This document shows, piece by piece, positions 34,701 through 41,275 of a stretch of DNA of 64,000 bases. Origin of the DNA: Manduca sexta (lineage: Eukaryota > Arthropoda > Insecta > Lepidoptera > Sphingidae); assembly GCF_014839805.1 (NCBI RefSeq), contig NC_051138.1, positions 15,094,020 to 15,158,019 on the forward strand. The letters run 5' to 3'. Under the pieces are notes generated by a model. The model was not told the origin of the DNA, ran no database searches, and was given only the letters and a program-made list of their open reading frames with translations. The position numbers were made by a program, and so were the translations under genes. Numbering within the stretch: the first letter of the stretch is position 1; every line of letters begins with the position of its first letter.

Positions 34701-36109
34701 ATGTAAGACCACCTAGAATGATTGCAGCAAGCGAACTATCTTCAATTTTCTTACCAATATCGGCTAGGTCCTGCGCAGTCGTAGTTATAGCTATTATATA
34801 GGATTCTAAATCTGTAAAATCTGATAAAGTATACCTATATAACTTCCGCTCTAGTGCTAACTTTCGGCCTAAGCCTTTATCTTCAAACGCTGTTTGCAAA
34901 GCATCCCACGCCATTTTCGCCGTTGTAGCTGTTCTGACATGCGTGATAGCACCACCGTCAACCGTTAGGCATATTTTTGAAAGAGCCTTTTGGTCATTAC
35001 GGAAACGTACCTCGGGAGGCGTTTTATCATCGTCAGCATAGCCACTTACAGTACTCCACAACTCTTCATGCATCAACAACATTCTGATTTTAAATTTCCA
35101 AATTGCATATCCTTCACGATTTTTTAACATAGTAATTCCATTCAATATTCCTACAGGTCCTGCCATTATCTTCTTCTAAATAAGATAAGTTCGTGCTGAT
35201 AACGATTTGTAGTAAAAATAATGAAATACTATACGTGAAATGAAAAATACGGATAAATTCAGAGAATGTTTTTTTTTATCATTGAGCACTTGTTTTACAC
35301 GAGTCGACATAAGACATTTATGTTTTTGATTTTTAAATTATATTAGAACAAGAGGTTCTACAACAGTACCATAATTTTTTTTTCAAGATCGCTTCGGTAG
35401 TTTGGTTTTAAAATTAAAAAAACTAGAATAATAATGTCGCCCAAGAAAAGGAAATCGCGAATTTAGCTTTCCTGTGACGTATTTAGTTATGTTTTTTATT
35501 CAACTCAACAACTACAAGCTAGCTATTTGCCTAAACATAGCTGGATAGCGACCACCGTACAAAAGGTGTAACACCCGCCATAGTGGCCCACGGAATTGTG
35601 TCGCGTTCCGTTATCAACCTGTGTATATCTGGTTTCAAATAACCCGGCAAAATGTCAACTGACGAGGGATAATCATCAATCGACTCACTATCTGGACCTA
35701 TCTCCGCTTCCCATCAGGAGCATTGTGGTCATTTTGCCGTGGCCATATAAAAAAAGACATACCCAGGATGTGGAATTCAATTGCTCGATAGTGGTTTGGG
35801 ATCGGCGTGTTTTGGTACCGAAACCGTTTGAAGTCCCCGATACTCCTTCATAATAACACCATAATATATAATTTTTTGACATATTTTAGGTATGCAAAAT
35901 TGCAATCGAAAGTCGTCCAGATGCGGGATCTTCATAAAAGTTTTACAGAAGGTTCATGGGTTATCAAAAGCGACGGTACGAGGTCTCTGTACTCCTCTTT
36001 GAGTCCTGCAGACAAACAGAATTTCCCATTCGATCCGACGCTCATCAACTGGCAGAAATTCACCACAACTTATTGTCATGGTATTCGAAGATTTTTGTTG
36101 AGAAAATAA
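16694..36109 (+). CDS. Fatty acyl-CoA reductase gene B (intact, 10 exons, 458 aa)
   Basis: Exons 16694-16783, 22180-22296, 23357-23479, 23856-23981, 24333-24510, 25153-25254, 25614-25800, 26713-26819, 27884-28010 and 35890-36109 total 1377 bases, that is 458 codons plus TAA, with all introns GT-AG and all phases compatible. It reduces fatty acyl-CoA with NADPH to fatty alcohol, normally at ER or peroxisome membranes. Domain order: Rossmann TGVSGFLG (residues 21-28), conserved HSAAT (exon 4) and VSTAYSN (exon 5), catalytic YVFSK of the YxxxK pair followed by ALAE (exon 6), VRPST and GWVDN (exons 6-7), IPVDYVSN (exon 7), then the FAR_C/sterile region (exons 9-10). The length fits short moth FARs such as those of the pheromone gland, but the substrate cannot be inferred. 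Intron 9 carries a Copia with a nested Penelope-like element. An AATAAA overlaps the stop codon. Start chosen at the first ATG before the Rossmann motif. Confidence 0.9.
18259..18426. mobile_element. MITE with CCTTATTCT/AGAATAAGG ends
   Basis: About 168 bases bounded by GGCCTTATTCT and CAGAATAAGG. The same site in the left duplicate (about 3955, '...TATAGCAGGGATGGC') is empty. A second copy at 58468-58646 has the fuller right end AGAATAAGGGCCC. There is no coding capacity. The target duplication is short and cannot be fixed because of the G run. Confidence 0.8.
19145..19815 (-). repeat. LINE 3'-end fragment (duplicate of 4690-5345)
   Basis: Same fragment carried in the right duplicate; contains the minus-strand GATGAATAAAGC end. 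Confidence 0.55.
19816..21227. other. Intron 1 DNA of FAR B, nothing recognised
   Basis: AT-rich, duplicates 5346-6761; no exon or known repeat seen. Confidence 0.5.
21228..21405 (+). repeat. SINE-2 body fragment (duplicate of 6762-6935)
   Basis: Same blocks as the left copy, lacking the tRNA-like head. Confidence 0.65.
22180..22296 (+). CDS. FAR gene B exon 2
   Basis: Thirty-nine codons [10 protein letters not shown] ... RFRDIINLP between TTTCAG and GTAAGT, phase 0 at both ends. Confidence 0.9.
22565..22790 (+). repeat. Dispersed lepidopteran repeat (family L)
   Basis: Duplicate of 8095-8310 in intron 2. Confidence 0.6.
22925..23310 (+). mobile_element. Penelope-like element end fragment with nested insertion
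   Basis: 22925-23043 and 23245-23310 match the terminal region of the Penelope-like element at 30599-32932 ('AGCTCATTTTGCGTAGATCG', 'TGTAGGTAGATATTGTAACT', 'CAACGTCGGGAG'). Between them lies a separate palindromic insertion (23061-23241). The fragment has no coding sequence. Confidence 0.75.
23061..23241. mobile_element. Candidate MITE with imperfect ~30-bp inverted ends
   Basis: The left end CAGTCTACCGGAGAGGTC... and the reverse complement of the right end CAGTCCTTTGGAAAGGTC... agree over about 30 bases, both reaching GTGCAGGTATG. The interior is rich in GCGCAGG/CCTGCGC motifs that can fold. It interrupts a Penelope fragment. No target duplication is obvious. Confidence 0.6.
23357..23479 (+). 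CDS. FAR gene B exon 3
   Basis: Forty-one codons [10 protein letters not shown] ... [14 protein letters not shown] ... SFVNK, phase 0. The 'P(V/I)xGD(L)xxPxLG' block is a FAR family signature. Confidence 0.92.
23856..23981 (+). CDS. FAR gene B exon 4
   Basis: Forty-two codons [16 protein letters not shown] ... [16 protein letters not shown], phase 0. HSAAT and N-x-x-GT are conserved around the FAR nucleotide-binding site. Confidence 0.92.
24140..24285 (-). repeat. Dispersed repeat fragment (family R3)
   Basis: Contains 'ACCAGACATACACACGTTG' and 'GTGGGCCACTTTAGCG'-type blocks that recur at 35536, 42895, 47195, 48955, 53020, 54778, 59826 and 61455. Confidence 0.5.
24333..24510 (+). CDS. FAR gene B exon 5
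   Basis: 178 bases from CTTCGCAG to a GTGGGA donor, ending in phase 1. It reads [11 protein letters not shown] ... [18 protein letters not shown] ... LNTSFD. The split codon C|AT at the exon 5/6 join gives His, so the frame is open into exon 6. The donor is weak but conserved in gene C. Confidence 0.88.
25153..25254 (+). CDS. FAR gene B exon 6 (active site)
   Basis: 102 bases reading [15 protein letters not shown] ... [15 protein letters not shown] supplies the YxxxK catalytic Tyr and Lys of extended short-chain dehydrogenases, and PNTY-x-x-(T/S)KALAE is the FAR hallmark. Confidence 0.93.
25614..25800 (+). CDS. FAR gene B exon 7
   Basis: 187 bases reading (V)[15 protein letters not shown] ... 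[19 protein letters not shown], phases 1 in and 2 out, donor GTAAGT. Confidence 0.92.
26121..26292 (+). repeat. SINE-derived repeat fragment
   Basis: Has 'ATGAAATTGGCGTTCTGTAT' and 'GCCCAGCAGTGGGACTGAAT', followed by an ATTATTATT-type tail; this is a common lepidopteran SINE-like block in my recollection. It directly adjoins the solo LTR. Confidence 0.5.
26297..26660. mobile_element. Solo LTR, 364 bp
   Basis: Begins TGTCGGAGTGAAACTG and ends GCTGCGGCGACA, with a perfect TGTCG/CGACA terminal inverted repeat. It is flanked by a 4-bp direct repeat TTGT (26293-26296 and 26661-26664). It has no coding sequence and is more GC-rich than the intron around it. This structure fits a solo LTR left by recombination of a Gypsy-type element; the superfamily is inference from the 4-bp duplication. 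Confidence 0.8.
26713..26819 (+). CDS. FAR gene B exon 8
   Basis: 107 bases reading [20 protein letters not shown] ... YVTNKY, phase 2 in, phase 1 out; the codon completed by exon 9 gives His. Confidence 0.9.
26950..27335. mobile_element. Candidate MITE-like repeat (family M2)
   Basis: About 390 bases starting near TAGGGTAGTTAG and ending near AGTAGTCTACTTCCCTA, so the ends are imperfectly inverted. A homologous sequence lies at 57590-57975, including the shared GTGACGTCACA core. The matching intron of gene C lacks it. No coding capacity. Confidence 0.55.
27884..28010 (+). CDS. FAR gene B exon 9
   Basis: 127 bases reading (H)[13 protein letters not shown] ... TKGQKPR, phase 1 in, 2 out, donor GTTAGT. 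It is the start of the FAR_C region with a hydrophobic stretch. Confidence 0.88.
28044..28362 (+). repeat. SINE-1, complete copy
   Basis: Head GAAAGCCTAGTTGGTTGTGG, box-B-like GGTTCAAATCCC, a ~200-base body with 'GAAAAACATCGTGAGGAAAC' and 'CTCAGTAGTAGAGGAGGCCC', and tail ACAGGGCTGATATTATAATA. A tRNA-derived head joined to a LINE-like tail defines a SINE. Confidence 0.75.
28508..28654. repeat. Lepidopteran 'AACCGACTTCAAAA' repeat, split by Copia
   Basis: Starts with TAACCGACTTCAAAAAAAAT and GAGGAGGTTATCAATTCG, a very common lepidopteran repeat motif. The sequence resumes after the Copia element at 35366. Confidence 0.6.
28655..28812 (-). repeat. Copia 3' LTR
   Basis: Minus-strand TGTTGTAGAACC ... 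TTTTTACTACA, 158 bp. Confidence 0.95.
28813..28828 (-). other. Copia polypurine tract
   Basis: Minus strand TTAAGGGAGGATA directly before the 3' LTR. Confidence 0.75.
28895..29626 (-). pseudogene. Copia RNase H part of pol
   Basis: 243-residue frame starting [11 protein letters not shown]. It contains the Copia connection region and RNase [28 protein letters not shown] and a late [14 protein letters not shown]. It is in the same frame as 29636-30595, separated only by a TAG stop at 29633-29635, so it is the C-terminal part of one polyprotein broken by a nonsense mutation. Confidence 0.9.
29636..30595 (-). pseudogene. Copia reverse transcriptase part of pol
   Basis: 319 residues: [12 protein letters not shown], then [62 protein letters not shown] and the catalytic YVDDIVV. 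Its N-terminal residue is created by the 11-bp target duplication of the nested Penelope-like element; the true upstream sequence is 32929-35166. It ends at a TAG inside ...IEKLL|KYDMQ. Confidence 0.92.
30588..30598. repeat. Target duplication of nested Penelope-like element (left)
   Basis: GCATCCACAAA, repeated exactly at 32933-32943. Confidence 0.9.
30656..30703 (-). ncRNA. Degenerate hammerhead-like motif, left arm
   Basis: Reverse complement of the motif at 32788-32835; see that entry. Confidence 0.3.
30859..31353 (-). pseudogene. Penelope-like GIY-YIG endonuclease fragment (left arm)
   Basis: 164-residue open frame with [12 protein letters not shown]..., [10 protein letters not shown]...SYIGQTKRN and a [14 protein letters not shown] tail. 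It is the intact C-terminal third of a Penelope polyprotein. The GIY-YIG nuclease nicks target DNA for insertion. The N-terminus is cut at the inversion junction near 31350, so no RT precedes it on this strand. Confidence 0.88.
31346..32630 (+). pseudogene. Penelope-like RT plus GIY-YIG polyprotein (frameshifted)
   Basis: Homology runs across three frames. RT part one starts after the inversion junction ([16 protein letters not shown] ... [12 protein letters not shown] ... GVAMGSP) and breaks near 31680 with a ~2-base change. The next frame holds [14 protein letters not shown] and breaks near 31815. The third (31862-32290) has [11 protein letters not shown] and KPATVERVP and breaks near 32285. 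The last (to 32630) holds the GIY-YIG end and shares its final residues with the left arm. A full Penelope RT would start further upstream, so this copy is 5'-truncated as well as frameshifted. Confidence 0.88.
32788..32835 (+). ncRNA. Degenerate hammerhead ribozyme-like motif
   Basis: In the terminal region of the Penelope-like element, CATGAAGG ... CTTCGAAACGTCGGGAG can be drawn as a hammerhead: GAAG pairs with CTTC as stem II, followed by CGAAAC and GTC, and TCCC pairs with GGGA for stem I. The first core box should read CTGANGA but here is CCATGA, so activity is doubtful. Penelope-like elements are known to carry hammerhead ribozymes. Confidence 0.35.
32929..35166 (-). pseudogene. Copia gag-protease-integrase (5' part of polyprotein)
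   Basis: 745 residues from [10 protein letters not shown]. Gag with a UBN2-type region, zinc knuckle [14 protein letters not shown] (about 206-219), aspartic protease DSGAT (about 275), GAG-pre-integrase LWHKRLGHL (about 412), and integrase core [15 protein letters not shown] and QNGVSERCN giving the D,D,E triad (about 475, 539, 575). The frame is uninterrupted until it meets the nested Penelope-like element after ...EEQNDFVDA; it would continue into 29636-30595. Confidence 0.95.
35208..35365 (-). repeat. Copia 5' LTR
   Basis: 158 bp, two transitions from the 3' LTR by eye, and followed by the target duplication GTACC. Confidence 0.95.
35536..35765 (-). repeat. Dispersed repeat (family R3)
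   Basis: Contains 'GGATAGCGACCACCGTACAA', 'GCCATAGTGGCCCACGGAAT' and 'CACTATCTGGACCTATCTCC' blocks of family R3, in gene B intron 9. Confidence 0.5.
35890..36109 (+). CDS. FAR gene B exon 10 (terminal)
   Basis: 220 bases from ATTTTAG to TAA, reading [15 protein letters not shown] ... [17 protein letters not shown] ... [10 protein letters not shown] ... GIRRFLLRK. This is the FAR_C/sterile domain end. An AATAAA overlaps the stop (36105-36110), so either the polyadenylation site is very close or another signal is used. Confidence 0.92.
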
Positions 36110-36481
36110 AAAATATTTGCATTTAATTTGTTTTATTTACGCTGTGTAAACATAAGTACATATAAAGGGAGACACCATCTGCCTACAGACAGTAAATAGC
36201 AATGCCACTGAACGTAAAATTTCAAAGCATTATATATTACTGCACAGTGCTGTACGCTCACGATTTTGACAACTTGAAAGGTAAACAATTAACGTAGTAC
36301 AAACAAATTAAACGGATACAAATAGGACTTTACGCAGACGGAGCCGCGAGCAGAAGCAAATTAAAAAATGTATAATAAAATTACAAATGTGTAAACAGTT
36401 AACCGCGCTAAAATAATTAAGAAAATCTTGAATAATAGAATAATCAATTATTTGCGAGTGTTGTATACTTACTCCTTTAAA
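35890..36481 (+). repeat. Left arm of inverted duplication (FAR 3' ends)
   Basis: Exon 10 and ~370 bases of 3' flank match the reverse complement of 42031-42737. The right arm carries an extra ~110 bases near 42125-42235. Confidence 0.9.
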
Positions 36482-37174
36482 AAATAAATGAAAATAAAAT
36501 GCTTTATTCATCACGTAGGCGAACATAGTTGCACTTATGATAAGTCAAGGTACATGAGAATATTTAATTATTACTGTTGTAAGTAATCGGTGTATGTCTT
36601 CTTAGTTATTTATAAAATAAAGTAAAATGATGTGTTATTGACACGAGTGTTTATTTCAGAGTCAAAAAACGTAACTAGGCAAACAACAATATTCAAATAT
36701 TTACAAATTGAACACATTTAAAAGAATATTGGTCACAACAAAGGTTACTACAACAATTACTTAGATAAAGTCAATTATATAAACTAAAGACAATTTATAT
36801 TGGACATAAAATAAATTTAAGCTCAAAAAGTAAACAAAGAAGCCAGCTCGGGCTGGCAGGAAAGAAAAAATAATCTTATTAAAGATAAAGGAACGCGTCG
36901 CGATTCTCACCGGTGAGGACGATAAAAGCCCCAACCTAGCTAACCTGCCAGCCTTTCACTAGCTACCTAAGCGATGACTACCCGAAGAAGAAAGGCAGAA
37001 AGAAACTCCAGGCTTTTTTTTGTCATCAATTGTCCATTGAATCCTTTGTATTTTTTTTTTTATTATTATTATTTTTTAATCTTTTGTATACAAAGTCTGA
37101 TTAATTATATAAGCTAGTACACGCATATCACCGCAAAGTGAAGAGAAAATCCAAATAAACAAACAATAAAATTA
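36482..37174 (-). repeat. LINE 3'-end fragment, third copy
   Basis: Matches 4690-5345 and 19145-19815, including GCTTTATTCATCACGTAGGC and CAGCTCGGGCTGGCAGGAAA. It is split by a ~640-bp repeat (37175-37818) and then by the R1-type LINE; it continues at 37819-37875 and from 41276. Confidence 0.6.
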
Positions 37175-37818
37175 TTCCTTTATATGTGGTATAAAACCTT
37201 GCTTCGTGCCAAGTTTCAAGATTCTAAGTCGACTGGAAGTACCCTTTAGGTTTTGATTCCCTTGCGAGTAGTTGCGAGTTTGAAAATATGCGGCTTAAAT
37301 TGCTGTATCTTTTGATTGCGTTGACATAGAAGTTTGATTTTGTTACAGCTTAAAGGTATTATACAATACTCAGGAATATTTGATATGAATTTCAATTTAA
37401 TACCTCTACGCGTTCATGAGGAAAGGGGTAGTAACTTTAAAATTATTAAAAATATTTTTAATTGGTGTAACTAAAAATTTACAGTTTCCGCAATTTTTCT
37501 TTTATCTATACTATAAGACGTTGCTTCGTACCAAATTTCAAGATTCTGAGTTCACGGGAATTACCCTGTAGGTTTTGATTTCCTTGCGAATTGTGAAAAT
37601 TTCCGGCATAAACGGCTGTGTCTTTTGATTGCGTCAGCTTAGAAGTTTGATTTTTTACAGCTCCAAGGGACAGTAGATTGAGTGTTTGATATAAATTTCA
37701 GCTTAATACCTCAACGTATTCCTGAGATAAAGGGTCTTGACAGATAGACGGACGGACGGACAACAAAGTGATCCTATAAGGGTTCCATTTTTCCTTTTGA
37801 GATACGGAACCCTAAAAA
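37175..37818. repeat. Lepidopteran repeat with GACGGACGGACGGA motif
   Basis: Ends with 'AGACGGACGGACGGACAACA', 'AAGTGATCCTATAAGGGTTC' and 'ATACGGAACCCTAAAAA', a motif set very common in lepidopteran genomes. Two internal sub-repeats ('CTTCGTGCCAAGTTTCAAGA' and 'CTTCGTACCAAATTTCAAGA') lie ~310 bases apart. No coding sequence; it interrupts the LINE 3' fragment. Confidence 0.6.
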
Positions 37819-38452
37819 TCAATAATACTAGAACATACATAAAAACAATGAAACGGTGTACAGCGTGCATACGCCTTTTTTTTTTTTTTTTTTGTCGCGG
37901 ATAAAGTGCCTTATGACTACCGCCCAGCCTTCGGGGGGGGCGACTGAGCGGTTATGTTGGGGTCACCGTGCCTTACGGCCCGACGTTGAGCCACCCGGAT
38001 TTGATCTTGACCTTCGGGTGACCGCCGGGCCGAGTCCCTAACCTATATACACGCACGGCATACCAACTAAAACTCCGCGGTTGCCGTCTTCGGCGCATTA
38101 GGGACGACTGTGGGCTTCCTCTGACTGAAATGTTTAAGTTTTCGTCGGCAGTCGTCCCTACGCGGTGCCGCCTGTTGCGGCCCATCTCCTATGGGGGGGC
38201 TCAGAAGCCCCCGCGTAACCGAAGGACGCTCTCGGCGTCAACGGCAGCATGAGGCCTACCTTCCACGCTGCCGTCCATCTCGGGGGTCATCACAATGTGC
38301 GAGATGTGCACAACGTACACTAAGGGCGGACGGCCCCCAGCCGCCCGCCGACGACCCCCCGATGGCCCCTATTAGTCGCCTTTTACGACAGGCAGGGGAT
38401 ACCGTGGTGGAATTCTCCAAACGCCCCCATTCCACAGGGCGGGAGACGCCGG

Positions 38453-39183
38453 TCAGTCGTCCGCCCGGCGCCTCCTACGTCTCCTCTGGCGGCGGGAGGG
38501 ATCTTTTCTCTCCCGATCCCTCTCGGCACTCTCCTTCTGCGAGATGACTACCTCACAAAAGTGGGCCACCGCACGCCAGGATCTTTGGCTGCCGACCATG
38601 GAAGCGACCACGGCTGGCAGCGAAAGATCTCCTCCGACGACTGATCTAAGGGCGCTGCGCTCTTCGTCCCAGGCTGGACAGAACTCCAAAGTATGTTGGG
38701 CCGTATCCAGCGAGCAGTTGTCACAGTGGTGACACACGGCCGACACCTCCGTACCTACGATCCGGTACAGATACTCACCGAAGCAGCCATGCCCGGTGAG
38801 TACCTGTGACAACCGAAAGGTTGCCGCACCGTGGCGCCTGTCTAGCCACTCGGCAAAGACAGGCCGCACTGCCGCAACGGTCCGGAGCCCCGCTGTCGGG
38901 GCCTCCAGCCTGAGACGCCACTCCTCCACGGCGGCTCGTCGTAAGGAGGCCCTCTTGGCCTCCACCTCCTTCAGGGCCGGACGCTGCCCGCGACTGAACG
39001 CCTCCTCCCGCCAATGAAAGGCACCAGACAGAGATTTGGCGTCCAGATCCCAGGGCAGGAATCCAGCCAATAAGCAAGCCGCCTCGAACGAAACCGTGCG
39101 GTATGCCCTAATCGCCCGCTGCGCCACTACGCGCTGCGGGCCCCGCAAGAGAGCGGCAGAACGCTCTCTTAGGGCATCCCCAG
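38453..39183 (-). pseudogene. R1-type LINE C-terminal region
   Basis: Open frame continuing the RT protein after a one-base frameshift near 39183: DALRERSAALLRGPQRVV then AIRAYRTVSFEAACLLAG. Near the end is CHHCDNCSLDTAQHTLEFC, a CCHC-like zinc-binding segment typical of R1-clade C-termini, and an Arg-rich tail. The ATG-initiated portion starts at 39148. Confidence 0.8.
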
Positions 39184-41111
39184 ACAGGGCTGCCGTATAG
39201 TGCCATGGACCGCACGACTCCGTGGTACAACCTTCGGCAAGGGATACCAGGACCCTCCAGGTTGGGCAGCAGACTGGAAAGAGCGCCCGCTGCCCGTGAT
39301 AATTTCGTCCGCAACTTTAAGAAATGGGTGCGGAAATCCCAACGGCTATCTAACACTAGACCTAAGTATTTCATATCTTTGCCGATGGGAATCCGCACCC
39401 CCTCCACAACGATGTGGGCGCCGGCTGGTGGCCCTCTGTGAGGCCCGTGAAAACAAATGGCCTCGGTCTTCTCGAGGGCCACCTTCAAACCTAAACGTCG
39501 AATTCGGCTAACAACGTGGCCGGTGCCCACCGCCGCTAAAATTGCGGCGCCCTGGAAGGTCCTAGATGTCGCCGTGATCAATGTGTCGTCAGCGTAACAT
39601 GTCACGCCGACTCCCCGGAGATTGGCACCACGGAGCACCCAGTCATACCCGATGTTCCACAGGAGAGGGCCCAAAACCGAGCCCTGTGGAACACCGCAAG
39701 ACATTGCTCTGCGATGCCACCCGTCGGCACCCGGATACACTACGTCCCTGTCAGACAGATACGCGTGCACCAGACGCCGAAGATAGGGCGGCACCGCGTG
39801 GTACCGCAGTGCCTCGTGGATGCAGGGCCAGGGCAACGAGTTAAATGCATTGGAGATATCCAACGATACCGCTATAACTACGCTGCCTCCGGCCACTGCT
39901 TCCTCCGCCTGTGACTTCACCCGCAGAATCGCGTGGACGGTAGAACGTCCCCTCCTAAATCCGAACTGGTTGTCGGCCAAATTTGGACCGACCCTCTCGA
40001 GTTGCTCGACGAGGCGAGCATGGATGATACGTTCGAAAAGTTTGGCGACCTCGTCGAGCAGCACGATGGGCCGGTAGGCCGACGGTGACTCTGCGGGCCG
40101 TCCCTCTTTCTTGAGCAGGACGAGCTTCCCGGTTTTCCAACGCACCGGGAAGACACCCTGCTCCAAACAGGCGGAGAACAACCTGCGGAGCCTCGGACCC
40201 AGGTGCTCGAGGGCTAGCACCCAGGCTCTCCCGGGGATGCCGTCGAGCCCCGGGGCCGTGTTTTTACTCCGCATTCGAAGCACCGCCGCCCGTATTTCCG
40301 CGGGCGACACCTCCGGGATATCCCTTGCCGAACTCATTTCCGACGATGGCGCCACTTCTGGTGGCGCCATCAGTGGAGGAGTGGTCTCCACCATGGCCGG
40401 GAACAAGGCCGCGACTACTTCGGATAGAAGATCTGGCCGGAGACTCTGAGACAGCGGGGCCGTCGCTGGGCGAAGCTTATTCATCACCAACCGATAGGGG
40501 CGCCCCCATGGGTCACCGTCGAGAGTCTCCAGAAACTCCCTCCGTGGCGCAACCTTGGCCCTATGAACGGCCACGCGCAGCGCCCTCTTCGCCTCCTTGT
40601 AGAGGCTGTAGAGCTGCCGCTCCTGGTCTGTGTGATTCTCGGTACGAAGCCGGCGTCGGCGATGCCTGGCGTATCGGCGGCGTGCAGCAACACAAAACGC
40701 GCGCAACTGCGCTAACTCCGCCGACCACCAGTACACCTGTCGTCGCGGTGGGCGACGGAGAGCCCGGGGCATGGCGGCGTCGCAGACATCTGACATTGCC
40801 ACCCCGAACCACTCCGCCTCCTGCTCAACCCGTACCAGTCCGTCCGGCACGGGGAGCCACGACATGACCAGAGCGGCTAGCACTAGGGCCTCCTTATCGA
40901 GGCGACGAAGAACCCACCGCGGGCCGTCCCGATTCGGGGCACTCGGTCGACTACCGGGCTGGACACTCGCGGACGCGGAGACGTCGAACCTGATATAACG
41001 ATGGTCTGACAACGTCTCCACGCCCACAAGGACTCTCCAGCCTTGGACACGGCGTGCGACGGCGGGACTCGCGAACGTCAGATCAACTATAGACCCGCCG
41101 TTGTATCGCAC
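39108..41111 (-). pseudogene. R1-type LINE endonuclease C-terminus and reverse transcriptase
   Basis: 667 residues. SIVDLTFASP and LSDHRYIRF near the start are the end of the AP-endonuclease. The RT core includes KNTAPGLDGIPG (about 283), YRPIVLLDEVAKLFER (about 346), SLDISNAFNSL (about 415), GVPQGSVLGPLLWN (about 473) and YADDT (about 506). The frame is broken on both sides: upstream by a 7-base tandem duplication, downstream by a one-base change in a G run near 39183. Confidence 0.9.
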
Positions 41112-41262
41112 ACACGTGTCCAGTGTCCACCGACCCCCTATTCAGGACGACCAGACCGACAGAGATAGCCCAGTCCTCCAGGACCCCACCGCGAACGTTG
41201 GTCGCCCGCGAACCCCAAACCACGGATTTGGCATTGAAGTCGCCGGCGACGATCGCCGGGTG
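41112..41262 (-). pseudogene. R1-type LINE endonuclease fragment
   Basis: Minus-strand reading gives AIVAGDFNAKSVVWGSRATN and VLEDWAISVGLVVLNRG, the GD(F/L)NA catalytic region of R1-type endonucleases. A tandem duplicate of TGGACAC about 41115-41130 shifts the frame before the 667-residue reading frame. Confidence 0.75.
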
Positions 41263-41275
41263 GCGTGCATACGCC

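Larger units (their letters stand above)
28655..35365 (-). mobile_element. Copia LTR retrotransposon with nested Penelope-like element
   Basis: Identical-length 158-bp LTRs (28655-28812 and 35208-35365) differ at two positions by eye, flanked by a perfect 5-bp target duplication GTACC (28650-28654, 35366-35370). On the minus strand the order is 5' LTR, gag-protease-integrase, reverse transcriptase, RNase H, polypurine tract, 3' LTR; integrase before RT is diagnostic of Copia. Removing the 2.3 kb nested element leaves a ~4.4 kb Copia. It is inactive because of the nested insertion and an in-frame TAG. It sits antisense in intron 9 of FAR gene B. Confidence 0.95.
37876..41262 (-). mobile_element. 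5'-truncated non-LTR retrotransposon, R1-type
   Basis: 3387 bp flanked by a 13-bp target duplication GCGTGCATACGCC (37863-37875, 41263-41275), with an 18-base poly(A) tail (T run 37876-37893). It is strongly GC-rich against an AT-rich background. On the minus strand it holds the C-terminal part of an apurinic endonuclease, a full reverse transcriptase and a C-terminal CCHC-like segment; the layout fits the R1 clade. The 5' end is lost, as is usual for target-primed reverse transcription. The empty target is the LINE 3' fragment seen uninterrupted at 5288 and 19757. Confidence 0.9.

Noticed and set aside
32929..35166. Endogenous virus
   Set aside because: The protein order gag-protease-integrase-RT-RNase H, 158-bp LTRs and absence of an envelope gene show an ordinary Copia retrotransposon.
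40325..40867. 180-codon plus-strand frame and other long plus-strand frames at 38191-41000
   Set aside because: Shadow frames opposite the GC-rich R1-type LINE reverse transcriptase on the minus strand.
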